A stretch of 64,000 nucleotides of DNA from Spongiactinospora sp. TRM90649 (GCF_029382225.1 NZ_JARLTC010000041.1:1-64000), one strand, 5' to 3'. Counted from the first letter of the stretch, positions 1 to 7,826 are shown. Translations and numbers: made by a program. The notes: generated from the letters alone by a model not told the origin.

Positions 1-993
1 ACCGGACGGCGGGCCGAGGCGCTCACCCTGTACGCCGACACCCGGCGGATGCTGTCCGCCGAACTGGGCGTCGAGCCCGTGCCCGCCAGGCCCGACCCGC
101 TGACCGACCCGCTCGGCTCAACTCCGGGCGGCCGCTTCGGCGGCAGGCCCGACCCGCTGGCCGGCCAGCCGTCGTCGGCGCGGACCCAGCGCATGCCCGC
201 GCGGGCCGAGGTCGCCCCCGATCCGCTCACCGACCCGTTGTCGGCCGATCCGCTGTCCACGGGCAGGCGGAGCCGTCCCACGCCCCGCTCCCACGAGCCG
301 GCGTCCGATCCGCTGGCCGGCGACCCGCTGTCCACCGGGCACCTTTCCACTGGCCACCTCGCCGCCGGGCGCATCTCCGGCGACCCGCTCTCGACCGGCC
401 CGATCCCCGGCCGCCCGGCGAACGCGCCGAGCGGACGGTTCCCGGCCGGCGACCCGCAGCCCACCCCGGCCGCCTCCCGCCAGGAGCAGCCGCAGAGCTA
501 CGCGTGGAGCGGCACGGCCGACATCCTCGACGATCCCGCACCGGCGACCGGGCCCTGGCCGGCGCCGCCCGCGCAGGCCGTCCAGTCCTTCCCGGCGGTC
601 GGGCAGGGCGGGGGCCGTCCGGGCGGCGAGTCCTACGGCGGCAGCTCCTACGAGGTCCGCGCCGGTTGGGCGATGATCGACGAATCCGACACCGTCACCG
701 GCCCGTCGCCCGCGATGTCCACGCCGACCGGCCCCAGCAAGATCGTCTCTCCCACCGGCTACGGTTACGGCTCTCCCGGTGAAGACCTCCTTTCCGGTCA
801 CACCGAGCGGCGGCCCTCCCCCGCGCCGGGCGAGCCGGGCGCTCCCGGTTCGAACAGCACCTGGCCCACGTACAGCGAGCTGTACGGCCAGCCCGAGGCC
901 GGAGCGAGCTCCGACGCCGGCCGCGGATCCGCCGCCGGACGCAGCGGCAACCACCGCGCACCCGACCCGGACTATCCCGACTATTACCGTTAA
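1..993 (+). CDS. C-terminal part of a BTAD/SARP-type regulator with disordered DPL-repeat tail (5' end outside window)
   Basis: The frame is open from base 1. The first residues read GRRAEALTLYADTRRMLSAELGVEP, which is typical of the last helix of a bacterial transcriptional activator domain (BTAD) as in AfsR/SARP regulators, so the gene starts upstream of the window. After about residue 27 the protein becomes a Pro/Ser/Gly/Asp-rich, apparently disordered tail of about 300 residues. This tail carries nine DPL tripeptides in roughly its first 110 residues, often in tandem (DPLTDPL, DPLSADPLS). No further domain is visible. The role as a transcription activator is inferred from the BTAD fragment only, because the DNA-binding domain lies outside the window. 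The repeat tail could be a protein-interaction region. Confidence 0.75.
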   Translation, partial: TGRRAEALTLYADTRRMLSAELGVEPVPARPDPLTDPLGSTPGGRFGGRPDPLAGQPSSARTQRMPARAEVAPDPLTDPLSADPLSTGRRSRPTPRSHEPASDPLAGDPLSTGHLSTGHLAAGRISGDPLSTGPIPGRPANAPSGRFPAGDPQPTPAASRQEQPQSYAWSGTADILDDPAPATGPWPAPPAQAVQSFPAVGQGGGRPGGESYGGSSYEVRAGWAMIDESDTVTGPSPAMSTPTGPSKIVSPTGYGYGSPGEDLLSGHTERRPSPAPGEPGAPGSNSTWPTYSELYGQPEAGASSDAGRGSAAGRSGNHRAPDPDYPDYYR

Positions 994-1049
994 GACTCCG
1001 ATCTCCCCCCGCGGTCTGCAAAGGGATCCCGCAGGCCGCTGAAATCCCC

Positions 1050-1063
1050 ATGCCCAGGGGCAT
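1050..1063. promoter_or_regulatory. Short perfect inverted repeat just upstream of the SulP gene
   Basis: ATGCCC-AG-GGGCAT lies 12 bases before the start codon at 1076, inside the 82-base gap after the regulator. It could be an operator or a small hairpin that affects initiation. Only the symmetry is seen; function is a guess. Confidence 0.3.
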
Positions 1064-1075
1064 AGGGTCTGCAGC

Positions 1076-3433
1076 ATGACAGCGAACACTCAGCGTGATG
1101 GTGCGGTGTCGTTCCGTCACCTCCGCTCCGTGCTCAGACACGACCTGCCCGCCTCCCTGGTGGTCTTCCTGGTGGCCGTGCCCCTGTCGCTGGGCATCGC
1201 GGTCGCCTCCGGCGCGCCGCTCATCGCCGGACTGATCGCCGCGGTGGTCGGCGGCGTCGTGTGCGGCCTCTTCGGCGGCTCCGCCGTACAGGTCAGCGGC
1301 CCCGCGGCCGGTCTGGCCCTGGTCGTCTTCGACCTGGTGCGGACCTACGGCTGGCGGGCCACCTGCATGATCACGCTCCTGGCGGGCGTCCTCCAGCTAC
1401 TCCTCGGCCTGTTCAGGGTGGCCCGCGCGGCGCTGGCCGTCTCACCCGCCGTGGTGCACGGCATGCTGGCCGGGGTCGGCGCGGTGATCGCGCTGTCCCA
1501 GCTCCACGTGGTGCTGGGCGGCAGCCCGCAGCGATCGGCGATCGAGAACATCTCCGAGCTCCCCGCCCAGCTCCTCACCGACCATACCGACGGCGTGTGG
1601 GTCGGCATGATCACCGTCGCCGTGCTGGTGCTGTGGGCCAAGGCCCCCCACCCGCTGCGCGCGGTGCCCGCCCCGCTCGCCGCCCTGCTGGTGGCGGCGC
1701 TCGCCACGAGCACCCTCGGCCTGCAGGTCACCCGGGTCGACCTGGCGAAGAGCATCCAGGGCTGGCAGTCCCCGATCTGGCCGCAGGGCGACTGGCACGC
1801 GCTGGCCGGGGCGGTGCTGCTGGTGGCGCTGCTGGCCGGAGTCGAGTCGCTGCTGTGCTCGGTCGGGGTCGACAAGCTGCACGACGGCCCGCGCGCCGAC
1901 CTCGACCGCGAGCTGACCGGTCAGGGCCTGGCCAACCTGGTCAGCGGGGCCCTGGGCGGGCTGCCGGTGGCGGGCGTGATCGTGCGCAGCACCACGAACG
2001 TGCGGGCCGGTGGCCGCAGCCGCTGGTCCACCATCCTGCACGGGTTCTGGGTGCTGGTCTTCACCACCAGCCTGGCCTGGGCCGTCCAGCTCATCCCGAT
2101 GGAGGCGCTGGCCGCGCTGCTGGTCTTCACCGGCATCAAGATGATCGACCTCGGCCACATCCCGCACCTGCGCGGGCACGGCGAGGTGCCGGTCTACCTG
2201 GTCACCTTCTTCGGGGTCGCGCTGCTCGGCCTGGCCGAGGGGGTGCTGCTCGGCCTGGCGCTGGCGGCGCTGCTCGCGCTGCGCAGGCTGACCTGGGTGA
2301 CCATCCAGGTCACCCCCGAGCCGGAGGGCCGCTGGCACGTGCTGATCGGCGGCTCGCTGACCTTCCTCGGGGTCCCGCGGATCACCGCCGGGCTGTGCCT
2401 CGTCCCCGCGGGCGCAGCCGTCGATCTCGACCTCAACATCGACTTCATGGACAACGCGGCCTTCGAGGCCCTGCACGCGTGGCGGCTCGGTCACGAACGG
2501 TCCGGCGGCACAGTGGACATCGACGAGATGCATGACGAGTGGTACGCGATGGCCGCCAGCGGCGACCGGATGTTCCCGGCGAAGACCCCGCCGCTGATCC
2601 CCGAACGCTGGTGGCTCCCCCTGGGCCACCGGCAGCGCAGGCGGGCGAGCGGCCCCGGCGAGACGCCGCCGGCCTCCGCGCGTGGCGAGGGCGCCGCACC
2701 GGTGGCCACGACCGGCCGGGAGCTGCTGGCCGGGGCGGGCGAGTTCCACCGTCGCACCGCGCACCTGGTCCGGCCGTTCCTCACCAGGATGGCCCGCAAG
2801 CAGGAGCCGGGGCATCTGTTCATCACGTGCAGCGACTCCCGGATCGTGCCCACGCTGATCACCGCGAGCGGGCCCGGTGATCTGTTCACCGTGCGCAACG
2901 TGGGCAATCTGGTGCCCCGGCGCGGGGCCGAGCCGTCCGACGACTCCGTGGTGGCCGCGCTGGAGTACGCGCTGCGGGTGCTCAAGGTGCGCACCATCAC
3001 GGTGTGCGGCCACACCGGATGCGCCGCGATGACCGAGCTGCTGGAGGTCGGCGACGACCCCGCGGGCGAGCTGCCCGGGCTGCGGCGGTGGCTGCGGCAC
3101 GGCCGTCCGAGCCTGGAGCGCTTCGCCACGGCGGTCGACGAGGGCGGCGGCACCTCGCCCATCGACCGGCTGTGCCGGCTCAACGTGCTGCAGCAACTGG
3201 AGCACCTGCACACCTACCCGATGGTGGAGGAGCTGGTCGCGGCGGGCCGGCTGGAGCTGGTCGCGCTGTACTTCGACATCGCCGCGGCGCGGGTCCACGT
3301 GCTGAACCGCGAAAGGTCCGACCCCGCGCCCGCCCCGGAGCCGGGGGCCGGTGAAGGTGGTTCCGCCCGCAGCGGACGGCTTGCGCTGGGGGTGAAATCC
3401 CCTGCTCATCAGCGGCGATCGCCCGAAGAATGA
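1076..3433 (+). CDS. SulP-family anion (bicarbonate/sulfate) transporter fused to beta-carbonic anhydrase
   Basis: Residues 1 to about 410 form a multi-pass SulP permease (hydrophobic segments from PASLVVFLVAVPLSLGIA onward). A short STAS-like stretch follows near 420-500 (VDLDLNIDFMDNAAFEALHAW). The last 220 residues are a beta-carbonic anhydrase with the zinc-site motifs CSDSR (Cys585, Asp587) and GHTGC (His646, Cys649). Such fusions are known in bacteria. They are thought to pair bicarbonate or sulfate transport across the membrane with CO2 hydration on the cytoplasmic side; the transported ion cannot be told from sequence. At 785 residues the protein is full length for the fusion. The stop codon overlaps the ATG of the next gene (ATGA at 3430), so the two are probably translated together. 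Confidence 0.9.
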   Translation: MTANTQRDGAVSFRHLRSVLRHDLPASLVVFLVAVPLSLGIAVASGAPLIAGLIAAVVGGVVCGLFGGSAVQVSGPAAGLALVVFDLVRTYGWRATCMITLLAGVLQLLLGLFRVARAALAVSPAVVHGMLAGVGAVIALSQLHVVLGGSPQRSAIENISELPAQLLTDHTDGVWVGMITVAVLVLWAKAPHPLRAVPAPLAALLVAALATSTLGLQVTRVDLAKSIQGWQSPIWPQGDWHALAGAVLLVALLAGVESLLCSVGVDKLHDGPRADLDRELTGQGLANLVSGALGGLPVAGVIVRSTTNVRAGGRSRWSTILHGFWVLVFTTSLAWAVQLIPMEALAALLVFTGIKMIDLGHIPHLRGHGEVPVYLVTFFGVALLGLAEGVLLGLALAALLALRRLTWVTIQVTPEPEGRWHVLIGGSLTFLGVPRITAGLCLVPAGAAVDLDLNIDFMDNAAFEALHAWRLGHERSGGTVDIDEMHDEWYAMAASGDRMFPAKTPPLIPERWWLPLGHRQRRRASGPGETPPASARGEGAAPVATTGRELLAGAGEFHRRTAHLVRPFLTRMARKQEPGHLFITCSDSRIVPTLITASGPGDLFTVRNVGNLVPRRGAEPSDDSVVAALEYALRVLKVRTITVCGHTGCAAMTELLEVGDDPAGELPGLRRWLRHGRPSLERFATAVDEGGGTSPIDRLCRLNVLQQLEHLHTYPMVEELVAAGRLELVALYFDIAAARVHVLNRERSDPAPAPEPGAGEGGSARSGRLALGVKSPAHQRRSPEE

Positions 3434-4449
3434 CCCGTATGCGAACTTTGATCATCGGTGGAACGGTGTTCCTCGGCAGGGCGATCGTCCAGGAGGCGCT
3501 GCGGCGCGGGCATCAGGTCACGACCTTCAATCGCGGCGCCAGCGGTGCCGACGCACCCGGGGTCGAGGCGGTGCACGGCGACCGGCAGGTGACCGCCGAC
3601 CTGGAGCGCCTGGCCGAGCGGCGCGAGTGGGATGCCGTGATCGACGTCTGCGGCTACGTCCCCCGGGTGGTCGGAGAGTCGGTGCGGCTGCTGTCCGGAC
3701 GGGCCCCGACCTACGCCTTCATCTCCAGCATCTCGGCGATCTCCGAGTTCCCCGCCAAGGCGGTGAACGAGGAGTCGGCCCGCTTCGAGTGCGCCCCTGA
3801 CGCCGGTCCCGACGACGGCGACTACGGCACGCTCAAGGCCGGGTGCGAGCGCGCGGTGGAACAGGGCTTCGACGGGAACCGGCTGATCATCGAGCCCGGC
3901 CTGATCCTGGGCCCGCACGAGAACGTGGGGCGGCTGCCGTGGTGGCTGACCCGGATGCAGCGGGGCGGGCGGGTGCTCGCCCCGGGCGATCCGGCCAAGC
4001 CGATGCAGGTGATCGACGCCCGCGACATCGCCGCGTTCACCCTCGACCAGGCCGAGGCGGGCACCGACGACCGGTTCCTGACGAGCGGGGAGCAGGGCAA
4101 CACCACCTACGGCGGCTGGCTCGCCGAGTGCGCCCGGGTGACCGGCTCCGACGCCGAGCCGATCTGGGTGGACGACGACTTCCTGCTGGAACACGACGTG
4201 GAGCCGTGGACCGAGTTCCCGCTGTGGGTACCCAACAAACCCGACATGAAGGAACTCTGGGATATGTCTTCGGCCAAGGCCGCCGCCGCGGGGCTGCGCT
4301 GCCGCCCGGTCGCCGAGACGGTGGCCGACACCTGGGCCTGGCTCCGTGACATCCCTGTCGACCAGCGCAGTTTCCGCACGTCAATGCTGACCCACGGCAT
4401 CGAGCCGGACAAGGAGGCGGCCATCCTGGCCGCCTGGGCCGCCCGCTAG
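3430..4449 (+). CDS. NAD-dependent epimerase/dehydratase-family reductase
   Basis: A 339-residue extended-SDR (Rossmann) protein. The dinucleotide loop is IIGGTVFLGRAI near residue 10, a variant of GxxGxxG, so NAD(P)H binding is likely. Later segments (FISSISAIS, YGTLKAGCE) fit the atypical-SDR group with a substituted active site (YGTLK resembles YxxxK). The substrate is unknown. The start is chosen at 3430 because ATG overlaps the upstream TGA; an in-frame ATG at 3439 (MRTLIIGG) is an alternative and sits closer to the Rossmann strand. The PQQ operon follows about 110 bases downstream on the same strand, but nothing in the sequence links the enzyme to PQQ synthesis. Confidence 0.8.
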   Translation: MTRMRTLIIGGTVFLGRAIVQEALRRGHQVTTFNRGASGADAPGVEAVHGDRQVTADLERLAERREWDAVIDVCGYVPRVVGESVRLLSGRAPTYAFISSISAISEFPAKAVNEESARFECAPDAGPDDGDYGTLKAGCERAVEQGFDGNRLIIEPGLILGPHENVGRLPWWLTRMQRGGRVLAPGDPAKPMQVIDARDIAAFTLDQAEAGTDDRFLTSGEQGNTTYGGWLAECARVTGSDAEPIWVDDDFLLEHDVEPWTEFPLWVPNKPDMKELWDMSSAKAAAAGLRCRPVAETVADTWAWLRDIPVDQRSFRTSMLTHGIEPDKEAAILAAWAAR

Positions 4450-4561
4450 GGGGACCATCACGCGAAACAACAACATTTCCTTCCTTCTTTTCAAAGGTGC
4501 TTACTTCCGGTGAGAAAAGGGGAAAGATTGTGAAACTGGGACCGAAGGGAGGCGAGTAACG
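4450..4561 (+). promoter_or_regulatory. Promoter/leader region of the PQQ operon with strong ribosome-binding site
   Basis: This 112-base gap is clearly richer in A and T than its surroundings (runs such as TTTCCTTCCTTCTTTTC and GAGAAAAGGGGAAAG), as expected for a promoter. A strong Shine-Dalgarno AAGGGAGG lies at 4545-4552, nine bases before the pqqA ATG. I cannot assign the -35 and -10 boxes with confidence. Confidence 0.5.
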
Positions 4562-4720
4562 ATGGCGACACCGAAGATGCCGGAAGGCAAGCACCCGCCG
4601 CGCGTCCACGCCAAGCGACGCAAGGGTCGCGGCGAGGCCGCGGAGCGGACCTGGCACAAGCCCGACTACCAGATCGTCGAGGCGTCGATGGAGATGACGG
4701 CCTACTTCCTCACCCGGTGA
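4562..4720 (+). CDS. pqqA: Coenzyme PQQ precursor peptide PqqA
   Basis: A 52-residue peptide ending WHKPDYQIVEASMEMTAYFLTR in outline. It carries the hallmark Glu-x3-Tyr pair (Glu44 and Tyr48) that supplies the carbon and nitrogen skeleton of pyrroloquinoline quinone. The C-terminal half matches known PqqA precursors (KPDY, then ExxxY, then an FxxR-like end). The basic N-terminal leader (HAKRRKGRG) is longer than the roughly 23-residue proteobacterial form, as in actinobacterial examples. A strong AAGGGAGG site precedes the ATG. PqqD would present the peptide to the radical-SAM enzyme PqqE, which cross-links Glu to Tyr. It is easily missed by gene finders because of its size. Confidence 0.93.
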   Translation: MATPKMPEGKHPPRVHAKRRKGRGEAAERTWHKPDYQIVEASMEMTAYFLTR

Positions 4721-4724
4721 GCGC

Positions 4725-4758
4725 GGGCCCGCCGTCCGGACTCCCGGACGGCGGGCCC
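4725..4758 (+). terminator. Perfect 15-bp hairpin between pqqA and pqqB (partial terminator or mRNA-processing stem)
   Basis: The arm at 4725-4739 (GGGCCCGCCGTCCGG) and the arm at 4744-4758 are exact reverse complements around the 4-base loop ACTC. The stem starts four bases after the pqqA stop codon. There is no U tract, as is common for actinobacterial terminators. Because pqqB-E have no obvious own promoter, this stem probably lets part of the transcripts continue. That would give excess pqqA mRNA over the enzyme genes, as described for other pqq operons. Confidence 0.75.
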
Positions 4759-4788
4759 CCGGCCGCACGACGACGAGGGGAACCACAC

Positions 4789-4839
4789 ATGCCCGTGCGA
4801 CTCCCGGCCCCCGGCCCCGGCCTGCCGCGGCCCGTCTGA
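4789..4839 (+). CDS. Putative 16-residue proline-rich leader peptide upstream of pqqB
   Basis: ATG at 4789 is preceded by GAGGGGA (4775-4781), a good ribosome-binding site with seven bases of spacing. The frame encodes MPVRLPAPGPGLPRPV and ends at TGA 4837-4839. That stop overlaps the GAGGAGG used by pqqB, whose ATG begins at 4850. It could couple translation into pqqB or stall ribosomes at proline-rich codons. The coding evidence is only the RBS, spacing and stop placement, so it may be fortuitous. Confidence 0.35.
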   Translation: MPVRLPAPGPGLPRPV

Positions 4840-4849
4840 GGAGGCCGCG

Positions 4850-5755
4850 ATGCGGTTACGCGTGCTCGGCACGGCGGCGGGCGGTGGCGTCCCGCAGTGG
4901 AACTGCGCGTGCCCCGGCTGCCGGGGAGCCCGAGCCCATCCGGAACGGCGGCGGCTGCACGCGTCGCTGGCGGTGGAGGCCGCGCCCGGCCGGGCCTACA
5001 TCGTGAACGCCACCCCCGACCTCGGGGAGCAGGTCGAGTCGTGTCCCTGGCTGCTGCCCGGCCCCGGCCCGCGTGACACCCCGCTGGCCGGTGTGCTCCT
5101 CACCGACGCCGAACTCGACCACACGCTCGGCGTGCCCCGGCTGCGCGAGGCCGACGAGCTGGAGATCTGGAGCACCCCGGCGGTCCGCGAGGCGGTCGCC
5201 GAGCGGCTGGGCCTGGACGCGCTACTGGCGCCGTACGTGGGGCTGACCTGGCGCGGCCTGCCGTCCGGGGATGACTTCGAGCCGCTCGGGGGCCCCGGGG
5301 GCCCCGAGTGCACGGTCGAGGTGAGTTCGATCCCGCTGTCGGACAAACGGCCGCGCTACGCGGCCGGTCCCGGATCCCCGGAGGGCGACTGGGTGGTGGC
5401 GCTGTGGCTGCGCGACCGGGCGACGGGCGGGTCGCTGCTGTACGCGCCGGCGATGGGCGTCTGGCCGCCCGCGCTCGACGAGGCGGCGTACGCGAGCGAC
5501 TGCGTGATCGTCGACGGCACCTTCTGGGACGACGAGGAACCCCTGCGGTCCGGCTTCTCCAAGCGCACCGCGACCCAGATGGGGCACCTGCCCGTCACCG
5601 AGACCGCCGCGCGGCTCACGGCGCTGCCGGGACGGGCGCTCTACACGCATCTCAACAACACCAGCCCGCTGGTCGATCCGGACTCGCCGGAGCGCGCGGA
5701 GCTGGCCGCGCTGGGCCTGGCAGTGGCCGAGGAGGGCATGGTGATCGAGCTGTGA
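4850..5755 (+). CDS. pqqB: PQQ biosynthesis protein PqqB (metallo-beta-lactamase fold)
   Basis: A 301-residue protein of the normal PqqB length. It begins MRLRVLGTAAGGGVPQWNC, followed by the cysteine-rich CACPGC that is conserved in PqqB. LTDAELDHTLGV takes the place of the HxHxDH motif of the metallo-beta-lactamase fold, as usual in this family. PqqB is a non-heme iron hydroxylase acting on the cross-linked Glu-Tyr intermediate. An RBS GAGGAGG lies just before the ATG. The stop overlaps the GTG of pqqC (GTGA at 5752), showing translational coupling. Confidence 0.95.
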   Translation: MRLRVLGTAAGGGVPQWNCACPGCRGARAHPERRRLHASLAVEAAPGRAYIVNATPDLGEQVESCPWLLPGPGPRDTPLAGVLLTDAELDHTLGVPRLREADELEIWSTPAVREAVAERLGLDALLAPYVGLTWRGLPSGDDFEPLGGPGGPECTVEVSSIPLSDKRPRYAAGPGSPEGDWVVALWLRDRATGGSLLYAPAMGVWPPALDEAAYASDCVIVDGTFWDDEEPLRSGFSKRTATQMGHLPVTETAARLTALPGRALYTHLNNTSPLVDPDSPERAELAALGLAVAEEGMVIEL

Positions 5756-6447
5756 GCACGGCCGAGGCGTGGGACGCCGCGGAGTTCGAGGCGCGGATGC
5801 GTGCCGTACCGGCGGCCCGATACCACCACCTGCACCCCTTCAACATGCGGATGCACGCTGGCGACCTGAACCGGGACGAGATCCGCGGCTGGATCCTCAA
5901 CCGGTTCCACTACCAGCGGCACATCCCGATCAAGGACGCGCTGATCCTGAGCAAGCTGGACAGCGCCGAGCTGCGCCGTTCGTGGATCCGGCGGCTGCAC
6001 GACCACGACGGCACCCGCGAGGGCGAGGGCGGCATCGAGCGCTGGCTGCGCCTGGGCGAGGCCGCAGGTCTCGACCGGGAGCTGCTGCTGTCCGGCGAGG
6101 GGGTGCTGCCGGGCGTGCGCCTGGCCGTCGAGGGTTACGTCGGCCTGTGCCGGCTCGGCTCCCCGCTGGAGGCCGTCGCCGCCTCCCTGACCGAGCTGTT
6201 CGCCCCCGACATCATGCGTACCAGGATCGCCGCCTTCGAGCGGCACTACCAGTGGGTCGCCTCCGACGGCCTCACGTACTTCAAGAACCGCGTCCCGCAG
6301 GGCTCGCGCGACGGCGTGGAGGCGCTCGCCCTGGTCCTGTCCTGGGCGGACGGCCGCGCCGAGCAGGAGCGGGCGGTCGCGGCGCTGTCCTTCAAGTGCG
6401 ACGTGCTGTGGTCGCTGCTGGACGCGGTGGAACGGGCCTACCGATGA
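5752..6447 (+). CDS. pqqC: Pyrroloquinoline-quinone synthase PqqC
   Basis: A 231-residue cofactor-free oxidase of the TENA/heme-oxygenase-like fold. It catalyses the last step, ring closure and eight-electron oxidation to PQQ. Recognisable features are the YHHLHPFNMRMHAG stretch near residue 25, the RFHYQRHIPIKDA helix and the DHDG segment, all typical of PqqC and rich in active-site His. The start is GTG at 5752, overlapping the pqqB stop; this gives the usual family N-terminus. A longer upstream open frame lies antiparallel in register with pqqB and is not used. The end overlaps pqqD (ATGA at 6444). Confidence 0.95.
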   Translation: MSTAEAWDAAEFEARMRAVPAARYHHLHPFNMRMHAGDLNRDEIRGWILNRFHYQRHIPIKDALILSKLDSAELRRSWIRRLHDHDGTREGEGGIERWLRLGEAAGLDRELLLSGEGVLPGVRLAVEGYVGLCRLGSPLEAVAASLTELFAPDIMRTRIAAFERHYQWVASDGLTYFKNRVPQGSRDGVEALALVLSWADGRAEQERAVAALSFKCDVLWSLLDAVERAYR

Positions 6448-6707
6448 GCGCGGCCCCCGGCTGGCGGCCCCGGCTGCGCCGCGCGATCATGCTCCGCCAC
6501 GACCCGGTTCGCGGGAAGGACCTGCTGGTCATGCCCGAGCGCATCGTGGTGCTCAACGAGGAGGCCGCCGCAGTGGTGCGCCTGTGCGACGGCGACCGCA
6601 CGGTCACCGCCATCGCCGACGAGCTGGGCGCGGCCTGGCCCGGCGCGCCCGTGGACGACGTCGCCGAGTTCCTGACGCGGATCAAGGGCGAGGGGTGGGT
6701 GGAGTGA
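6444..6707 (+). CDS. pqqD: PQQ biosynthesis peptide chaperone PqqD
   Basis: An 87-residue RiPP recognition element. The order WRPRLRRAIMLRHDPVRGKDLLVMPERIVVLNEEAAAVVRLCDG is characteristic: a winged-helix-like beta sheet that binds PqqA and hands it to PqqE. The length fits stand-alone PqqD (about 90 residues). ATG overlaps the pqqC stop and the pqqD stop overlaps the pqqE GTG (GTGA at 6704), so all three are translated as a unit. Confidence 0.93.
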   Translation: MSAAPGWRPRLRRAIMLRHDPVRGKDLLVMPERIVVLNEEAAAVVRLCDGDRTVTAIADELGAAWPGAPVDDVAEFLTRIKGEGWVE

Positions 6708-7795
6708 GCGAGGTCGCGGCCCCGTGGGCGATGCTCGCCGAGCTGACCCACGCCTGCCCGCTGCACTGCGCCTACTGCTCCAACCCCGTCGAGCTGATCG
6801 CCCGCGAGCGCGAGCTGACGACCGCCCAGTGGGAGCGGGCGATGGCCGAGGCGGCGGCGCTCGGCGTGGTGCACGCCCACCTGTCTGGCGGCGAGCCGCT
6901 GTTGCGGCCCGACCTGGCCGCGATCGTGGCGGCGGCGGCCCGGTCCGGGATCTACACGCAGCTCGTCACCAGCGGCGCCGGACTGCGGCCCGCGCGCATG
7001 GCCGATCTGGTCGCCGCCGGGCTGCACAGCGTCCAGCTCTCGGTGCAGGACGCCACGCCCGACGCCTCGGACCGCATCGCGGGCGGCCGGTGGTTCGCCG
7101 CCAAGGAGCGGGCGGCGGCGCTGGTGCGCGAGGCCGGCCTGCCGCTCGGCCTGAACGTGGTGCTGCACCGCCACAACCTCGGTGCGGTGGGCGAGATCAT
7201 CGACCTGGGGGTCCGCTGGGGCGCCGAGCGGATCGAGCTGGCCAACACCCAGTTCTACGGGTGGGCCATGCGCAACCGCGACGACCTGATGCCCGGCCGC
7301 GAGCAGGTGAGCCGGGCGGAGGAGATCGTCCGGGAGCGGCGCGAGCGGCTGTCCGGGCGGGTGGAACTGGTCTGGGTGGTCCCCGACTACTTCGACGGCG
7401 TCGCCAAGCCGTGCATGGGCGGCTGGGGCGCGATCTCGCTGACCATCGCGCCCGACGGGCGGGTCCTGCCCTGCCCCGGTGCCTACGTGCTGCCCGGGCT
7501 GGACTTCCCTGACGTCAGGGAGCATCCGCTGCGCTGGATCTGGGAGGAGTCCGCGGCGTTCAACGCCTACCGGGGCACGGCGTGGATGGGCGGGCCGTGC
7601 GCGGGCTGCCCGCGCCGGGAGGAGGACTTCGGGGGGTGCCGCTGCCAGGCGTACGCGATCACGGGGGACGCCGCCCGCACCGACCCCGCCTGCTCGCTCT
7701 CCCCCGACCACCACCTGATCACCGGCATCGCCTCGGCGGGCGGGCCGGGACGGACGGCGGTCGTGGCCGATCGGAGGATGCCGGGCGACACCTGA
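6704..7795 (+). CDS. pqqE: PqqA peptide cyclase PqqE (radical SAM)
   Basis: A 363-residue radical-SAM/SPASM enzyme that forms the carbon-carbon bond between Glu and Tyr of PqqA. The [4Fe-4S]-SAM motif CPLHCAYC uses Cys18, Cys22 and Cys25. The SAM-binding LSGGEPLLRPD follows. The C-terminal third holds auxiliary-cluster cysteines (CMGGW, CPGAY, CAGC, GGCRCQAY, a final Cys near DPAC). The start is GTG at 6704, overlapping the pqqD stop. No PQQ-dependent dehydrogenase or processing peptidase is seen in this window, so the consumer of the cofactor must be encoded elsewhere. Confidence 0.95.
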   Translation: MSEVAAPWAMLAELTHACPLHCAYCSNPVELIARERELTTAQWERAMAEAAALGVVHAHLSGGEPLLRPDLAAIVAAAARSGIYTQLVTSGAGLRPARMADLVAAGLHSVQLSVQDATPDASDRIAGGRWFAAKERAAALVREAGLPLGLNVVLHRHNLGAVGEIIDLGVRWGAERIELANTQFYGWAMRNRDDLMPGREQVSRAEEIVRERRERLSGRVELVWVVPDYFDGVAKPCMGGWGAISLTIAPDGRVLPCPGAYVLPGLDFPDVREHPLRWIWEESAAFNAYRGTAWMGGPCAGCPRREEDFGGCRCQAYAITGDAARTDPACSLSPDHHLITGIASAGGPGRTAVVADRRMPGDT

Positions 7796-7801
7796 CGGCG
7801 G

Positions 7802-7826
7802 GCGGCGCTTGTGTGCACAACGCCGC
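7802..7826 (+). terminator. Hairpin after pqqE, likely end of the pqq operon
   Basis: The arms GCGGCG-TTGTG and CACAA-CGCCGC pair over 11 base pairs with one bulged C (7808) and a tight loop, seven bases after the pqqE stop. There is no U run. Confidence 0.5.

Noticed and set aside
118-1141. Long minus-strand frames opposite the BTAD regulator tail
   Set aside because: Arg/Gly/Ala-rich shadows of the plus-strand low-complexity coding sequence with no domain and no RBS.
1442-3409. 655-codon minus-strand frame inside the SulP-carbonic anhydrase gene
   Set aside because: High-GC antisense shadow rich in Gly/Arg/Gln/His; the plus strand has clear motifs throughout.
5308-5751. Upstream extension of the pqqC frame
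   Set aside because: It runs in another frame through pqqB; PqqC homology begins after GTG 5752.
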